64,000 bases of DNA from Streptomyces sp. CGMCC 4.7035 (lineage in GTDB: Bacteria; Actinomycetota; Actinomycetes; Streptomycetales; Streptomycetaceae): assembly GCF_031583065.1 (NCBI RefSeq), contig NZ_CP134053.1:6117001-6181000 (forward strand). Reading direction: 5' to 3'. A model generated the notes under the pieces. It saw nothing but the letters and a program-made list of their open reading frames with translations. It made no database searches and was not told the DNA's origin. This document shows, piece by piece, positions 61,112 to 64,000 of the stretch (position 1 is the first letter of the stretch; each line of letters starts with the position of its first letter). The translations under genes and the position numbers were made by a program.

Positions 61112-62050
61112 TCACGGCTTCTTGTGGGCCGTGCTCGACGGCGTGCTCGTGGGCGTATTCGGGGCCGTGCTCGTGGGCGTGCTCGTGGCCGTACTCGGGG
61201 TCTTGCTCGTCGGCGTGCTCGGGGCCATGCTCGGGGGCCCGTCATGCCCCCGGCCTTGCAGCCGCGCCGCCTGCTCCCTGATGGCCGGCAGGAGGGCGCT
61301 GAGGGCCGCTCCGGGACAGCTCGTCATATAGCCGTCGTTGTGGCCGGCGAGCGCGGGCAGCATGGCCGCCGTGCCCGCCTTGTACCGGCTCAGGCCGTTG
61401 CTGGAGACGAGCCGGACCCGGGTGCGCGGGTCGATGTCCGCGAGGCCCAGCTTCCAGGCGGCCAGGGCGGCGATCGCGTCGGTCATCGCCTTGGGCACCG
61501 CGATGCCCTGTGTGAAGGTGCCGATGGCGGCGATGCCCGCCGTGCGGTGGTTGAAGCCCTGGGTGTGGGCGCCGGTGACGGGGCGGTCGATGCCGCCCGC
61601 GCGGCCCTCGTAGATCGTGCCGCAGCGGTCGACGAGGAAGTTGTAGCCGATGTCGTCCCACTGGCGGGCGCCCCTCTGGCCCGTGTACAGGTAGCGGATG
61701 ATGCGGGGCGCGTCGGCGCACTTGTAGCCGTTGGGCGAGTCGGTGTGGTGCACGAAGACCGCGACGACCTTGTCGTCGTAGCGCGGGGGCGGCTGGTTGC
61801 GGGTGGTGGCGTCCGCCCAGACCGTCCTCGGCACGATGCGTGGTTTCGGCGCCGGGTGCAGGACGGCGGAGCGGGCCTCGACCGGCTGCGAGGGCTGGAG
61901 CGCCACCGTGCGTTCGACCCCGGAGGCGCACAGCACCAACGCGAGGACGGCGGCGAACCCGGGCAGACAGCCGAGCAGCATCAGGGCGGCGCCCGGAATC
62001 CGTACCGCACGCCTCTTCTCGGCCCCCCGCGATCTTCGCAAGACACGCAT
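61112..62050 (-). CDS. Secreted N-acetylmuramoyl-L-alanine amidase (PGRP/amidase_2 type)
   Basis: 312 residues from ATG 62050. A basic N-terminus and a hydrophobic segment (about 19-42) give membrane anchoring or export. The amidase/PGRP domain (about 70-255) has VFVHHTDSPNG (zinc His), IGYNFLVDRCGTIYEGRAGG, and GHNDGYMTSCPG (zinc His and Cys). It cuts the lactyl-amide bond of peptidoglycan. The last 40 residues are a Pro/Thr/Ser repeat (STPTS/TATSTPTS), probably a wall-spanning linker or length-variable tail. Confidence 0.92.
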   Translation of the reverse strand: MRVLRRSRGAEKRRAVRIPGAALMLLGCLPGFAAVLALVLCASGVERTVALQPSQPVEARSAVLHPAPKPRIVPRTVWADATTRNQPPPRYDDKVVAVFVHHTDSPNGYKCADAPRIIRYLYTGQRGARQWDDIGYNFLVDRCGTIYEGRAGGIDRPVTGAHTQGFNHRTAGIAAIGTFTQGIAVPKAMTDAIAALAAWKLGLADIDPRTRVRLVSSNGLSRYKAGTAAMLPALAGHNDGYMTSCPGAALSALLPAIREQAARLQGRGHDGPPSMAPSTPTSKTPSTATSTPTSTAPNTPTSTPSSTAHKKP

Positions 62051-62237
62051 GGACCCACTGTCGGTCCCCTCCCCCGCATCCGCGATGTGTGGTGTGCCAC
62101 CTGGCGGAACCATCGTCCCGTTCCACGGCGTTTTTACAGGTCGACGCGTGCGTGGCCGATTTCCGGGCGTACGCGCGCGCGGCTGATCACTGCGCTCCCG
62201 CCGCGCGTACTAGGGGGTCCCAGAGAAAGGCGGCTCC

Positions 62238-63422
62238 GTGGACCTGCTCGACATCCTGCTGATGCTGGTGATCCTGGCCTACGCCGCGTCCGGCTATCGG
62301 CGCGGACTGGTGGCCGGCTGCGTCTCCCTGGCCGGTTTCGTGGGCGGTGCCGTCGTCGGGGTGTGGGTCCTGCCGTGGGTGATGAACCTGGTGGCGCGGG
62401 GGACGACGGCGGCGACCGTGGCCGCCGTGTGCACGGTGCTGGTCCCGGCGGTGGTGGGCCATGAGCTGGCGGCTCGCCTCGCGCTGAAGCTGCGGCGCGA
62501 ACTGGACCGCGGGCCGCTGCGGGTGGCCGACGGGATCGGTGGGGCCGCGGCGAACACGCTGGCCGTGCTGCTCGTGGCGTGGGTGGCCGCGAGCGTCCTC
62601 GGTGCCTCCTCCTCCCCGCTGGTCACGGAGGCGATACGGGACTCCAGGCTGCTGGGCGCCGTGCAGAACGCGATGCCGGACACCACCCCGACCTGGTTCT
62701 CCCGGGCCACGTCCGCGCTCACCCAGGCGGGCTTCCCGCAGGTCTTCAACCCCTTCGAGAACGAACCGGCGACCGGGGTCGCCAAGCCCTCCGGGGACAA
62801 CGTCACGGCGAGCGCGACGAACGCCGCCAAGCTCAGCACGGTCAAGATCGAGGGCGCCGCGGGCGACCAGGGCCGCGAGGGCAGCGGCTTCGTGTACGCG
62901 GCGCGGCACGTGATGACCAACGCCCATGTGGTGGCGGGCATCGACGACCCGGCCGTACGGATCGGCGGCGTCGGTCCCGCGTACAGGGCCCGGGTGGTGC
63001 TCTTCGACCCCGAGCGGGACGTGGCCGTGCTGTACGTGCCCGATCTGCACGCGCCTGTCCTGCGCTTCGACGACGGCGCGGAGCGGGGCGACGCGGCCGT
63101 GGTCGCGGGGTATCCGCAGGACGGAGACCTGACGCTGCGGGCCGCGACGGTCGCGAACCGGATCCGCGCCAACGGCCAGAACATCTACAGCACGGACACC
63201 GTCACCCGGGAGATCTACTCGATCCGCTCGACGGTCCTGCCCGGCAACTCCGGCGGCCCGCTGCTCACCACCGACGGCGAGGTCTACGGCGTGGTCTTCG
63301 CCCGCTCCACCTCGGACCAGGAGACGGGGTACGTCCTGACGGCGGCCGAGGTCGCGAGCGACGCGAAGCGCGCGACGCGGGCCACGACGCCGGTGGACAC
63401 GGGCGACCTCGTCACGTCCTGA
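62238..63422 (+). CDS. marP: MarP-like serine protease with CvpA membrane domain
   Basis: 394 residues from GTG 62238. Four N-terminal helices form a CvpA/colicin V-type domain (about 1-125). A chymotrypsin-like periplasmic protease follows: VMTNAHVV (His), DPERDVAVLYV (Asp) and LPGNSGGPLL (Ser). This is the layout of M. tuberculosis MarP (Rv3671c), needed for survival in acid, where it activates RipA by cutting it. Two RipA-like NlpC/P60 hydrolases are encoded elsewhere in this window; whether they are targets is inference. Confidence 0.92.
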   Translation: MDLLDILLMLVILAYAASGYRRGLVAGCVSLAGFVGGAVVGVWVLPWVMNLVARGTTAATVAAVCTVLVPAVVGHELAARLALKLRRELDRGPLRVADGIGGAAANTLAVLLVAWVAASVLGASSSPLVTEAIRDSRLLGAVQNAMPDTTPTWFSRATSALTQAGFPQVFNPFENEPATGVAKPSGDNVTASATNAAKLSTVKIEGAAGDQGREGSGFVYAARHVMTNAHVVAGIDDPAVRIGGVGPAYRARVVLFDPERDVAVLYVPDLHAPVLRFDDGAERGDAAVVAGYPQDGDLTLRAATVANRIRANGQNIYSTDTVTREIYSIRSTVLPGNSGGPLLTTDGEVYGVVFARSTSDQETGYVLTAAEVASDAKRATRATTPVDTGDLVTS

Positions 63423-63481
63423 GTCACGGGAAGTGCCCGAGGGTCCAGGGAACGCCCGAAGGTCCAGCGAACGCCCGAGCG

Positions 63482-63970
63482 TTACAGGGAGCGCCCCATG
63501 AGCACGTCGTCGACGTACTCGCCCTCGATCAGGAACTCCTCGGGGAGGATCCCCTCCACCACGAACCCCTCGGACTCGTAGAGCCCCCGGGCCGGGGCGT
63601 TGTGTCCGAGGACGCGCAGGGTGATGCGGCGCGCTCCGCGCCGCCGGGCCTCGTCCTGCGCGGCGCGCAGCAACGCCCGGCCGATCCCGGCGCCGCGCGC
63701 CTCGTCGGCGACGGCCAGTCCCTGGATCTGCCGGACGTGGGAGTTGCACGCCAGCGGCGTCGGGAACGCCAGCTTGATGTAGCCGACGACCGCGCCGTCG
63801 AGCTCGGCGACGAGGTGGTCCCGCGGCCCGAACCGCTCGTTGAAGAAGGGCTGGTACGGCGGCTGAGGGCGCGGCTGGACGGCGTGCAGCGGAGACCAGG
63901 TGTCACGGTCCAGCCGACCGAGTACCTCCTCGTCGTCGGACGTGGCCAGACGTATGTGCGGAATCGGCAT
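63482..63970 (-). CDS. GNAT family N-acetyltransferase
   Basis: 162 residues from ATG 63970 (GTG 63979 is also in frame). AELDGAVVGYIKL is strand 4, and IQGLAVADEARGAGIGRALLRAAQDEARRRGARRITLRVLGHNAPARGLYESEGF is motif A plus B, with the RGAGIG loop binding acetyl-CoA. Substrate unknown; the C-terminal YVDDVLMGR is a RimI/PhnO-like ending. Short imperfect repeats of AACGCCCGA lie between it and marP. Confidence 0.9.
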   Translation of the reverse strand: MPIPHIRLATSDDEEVLGRLDRDTWSPLHAVQPRPQPPYQPFFNERFGPRDHLVAELDGAVVGYIKLAFPTPLACNSHVRQIQGLAVADEARGAGIGRALLRAAQDEARRRGARRITLRVLGHNAPARGLYESEGFVVEGILPEEFLIEGEYVDDVLMGRSL

Positions 63971-64000
63971 GAGGGTCACTGTACGGCGGGGGTCCGACGA

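Noticed and set aside
63423..63481. Short AACGCCCGA repeats between marP and the GNAT gene as a functional element
   Set aside because: Only two to three imperfect 19-bp copies without symmetry; too little to call a site.
1..64000. tRNA or rRNA genes, prophage or biosynthetic gene cluster
   Set aside because: I saw no cloverleaf with a GGTTCGAATCC-type arm, no rRNA-like stretch, and no integrase, capsid, PKS or NRPS genes.

Overview
The window looks like the chromosome of a Streptomyces. It is about 70% G+C, third codon positions in the real genes are almost all G or C, GTG starts are common, and the gene content is typical of the genus (qcrCAB/ctaE, ctaCDF, two NlpC/P60 hydrolases, PspA/PspAA, DUF3043). 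From memory, much of the order (NlpC/P60, trpD, ctaE-qcrCAB, ctaF/ctaC, adoK, erpA, DUF3043, cobT, cobS, pepA, E2) also occurs in Mycobacterium tuberculosis around Rv2190c-Rv2215. This is therefore mostly conserved actinobacterial core, with species-level variation confined to the intergenic DNA.

Layout. 1-5.2 kb: the end of a membrane glycosyltransferase, a MATE exporter divergent from a PadR regulator with a palindromic operator between them, a lipoprotein metallopeptidase-like protein, a 24-bp minisatellite, and the first NlpC/P60 hydrolase. 5.3-9.5 kb: the second NlpC/P60 hydrolase, a NYN-domain protein, a zinc-ribbon protein, a rhomboid protease and a stand-alone Lrp/AsnC ligand domain. 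9.6-12.4 kb: a class V aminotransferase behind a SAM-IV riboswitch, and trpD. 12.5-22 kb: the aerobic respiratory chain (ctaE-qcrCAB and ctaC-ctaD-ctaF), interrupted by a degenerate receiver protein and an L,D-transpeptidase. 22-29 kb: a cysteine desulfurase-TusA fusion, an adenosine-kinase-like PfkB enzyme, a membrane-anchored protein of unknown function, erpA, and nadA with a three-box operator. 29-38 kb: a Ser/Thr kinase with a beta-propeller domain, an RND exporter, a two-component system, and PspAA/PspA.

38-49.4 kb: a DUF3043 membrane protein coupled to a methyltransferase, an HtrA-like lipoprotein, a 74-bp perfect direct repeat, cobalamin lower-ligand assembly genes (cobU fused to an MBL-like domain, cobT, cobS), a lysyl-phosphatidylglycerol synthase-like protein followed by a rhomboid-like membrane protein, and a relic IS200/IS605-type right end with an omega-RNA-like scaffold directly upstream of cobS. 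49.6-59 kb: pepA, lpdA and the E2 gene, then a GntR/FCD regulator and aceE, whose promoter is covered by a 17-bp perfect palindrome. 59-64 kb: a WYL regulator, a DUF4240 protein, a secreted PGRP-type amidase, a MarP-like protease and a GNAT acetyltransferase.

Functionally, the window joins central carbon metabolism (E1, E2, E3), Fe-S and NAD supply (desulfurase, ErpA, NadA) and the bc1-aa3 supercomplex. Several envelope maintenance genes sit between them. I see no tRNA, rRNA, CRISPR array or biosynthetic gene cluster. The novelty is mostly in regulatory and repetitive DNA rather than in new protein systems.
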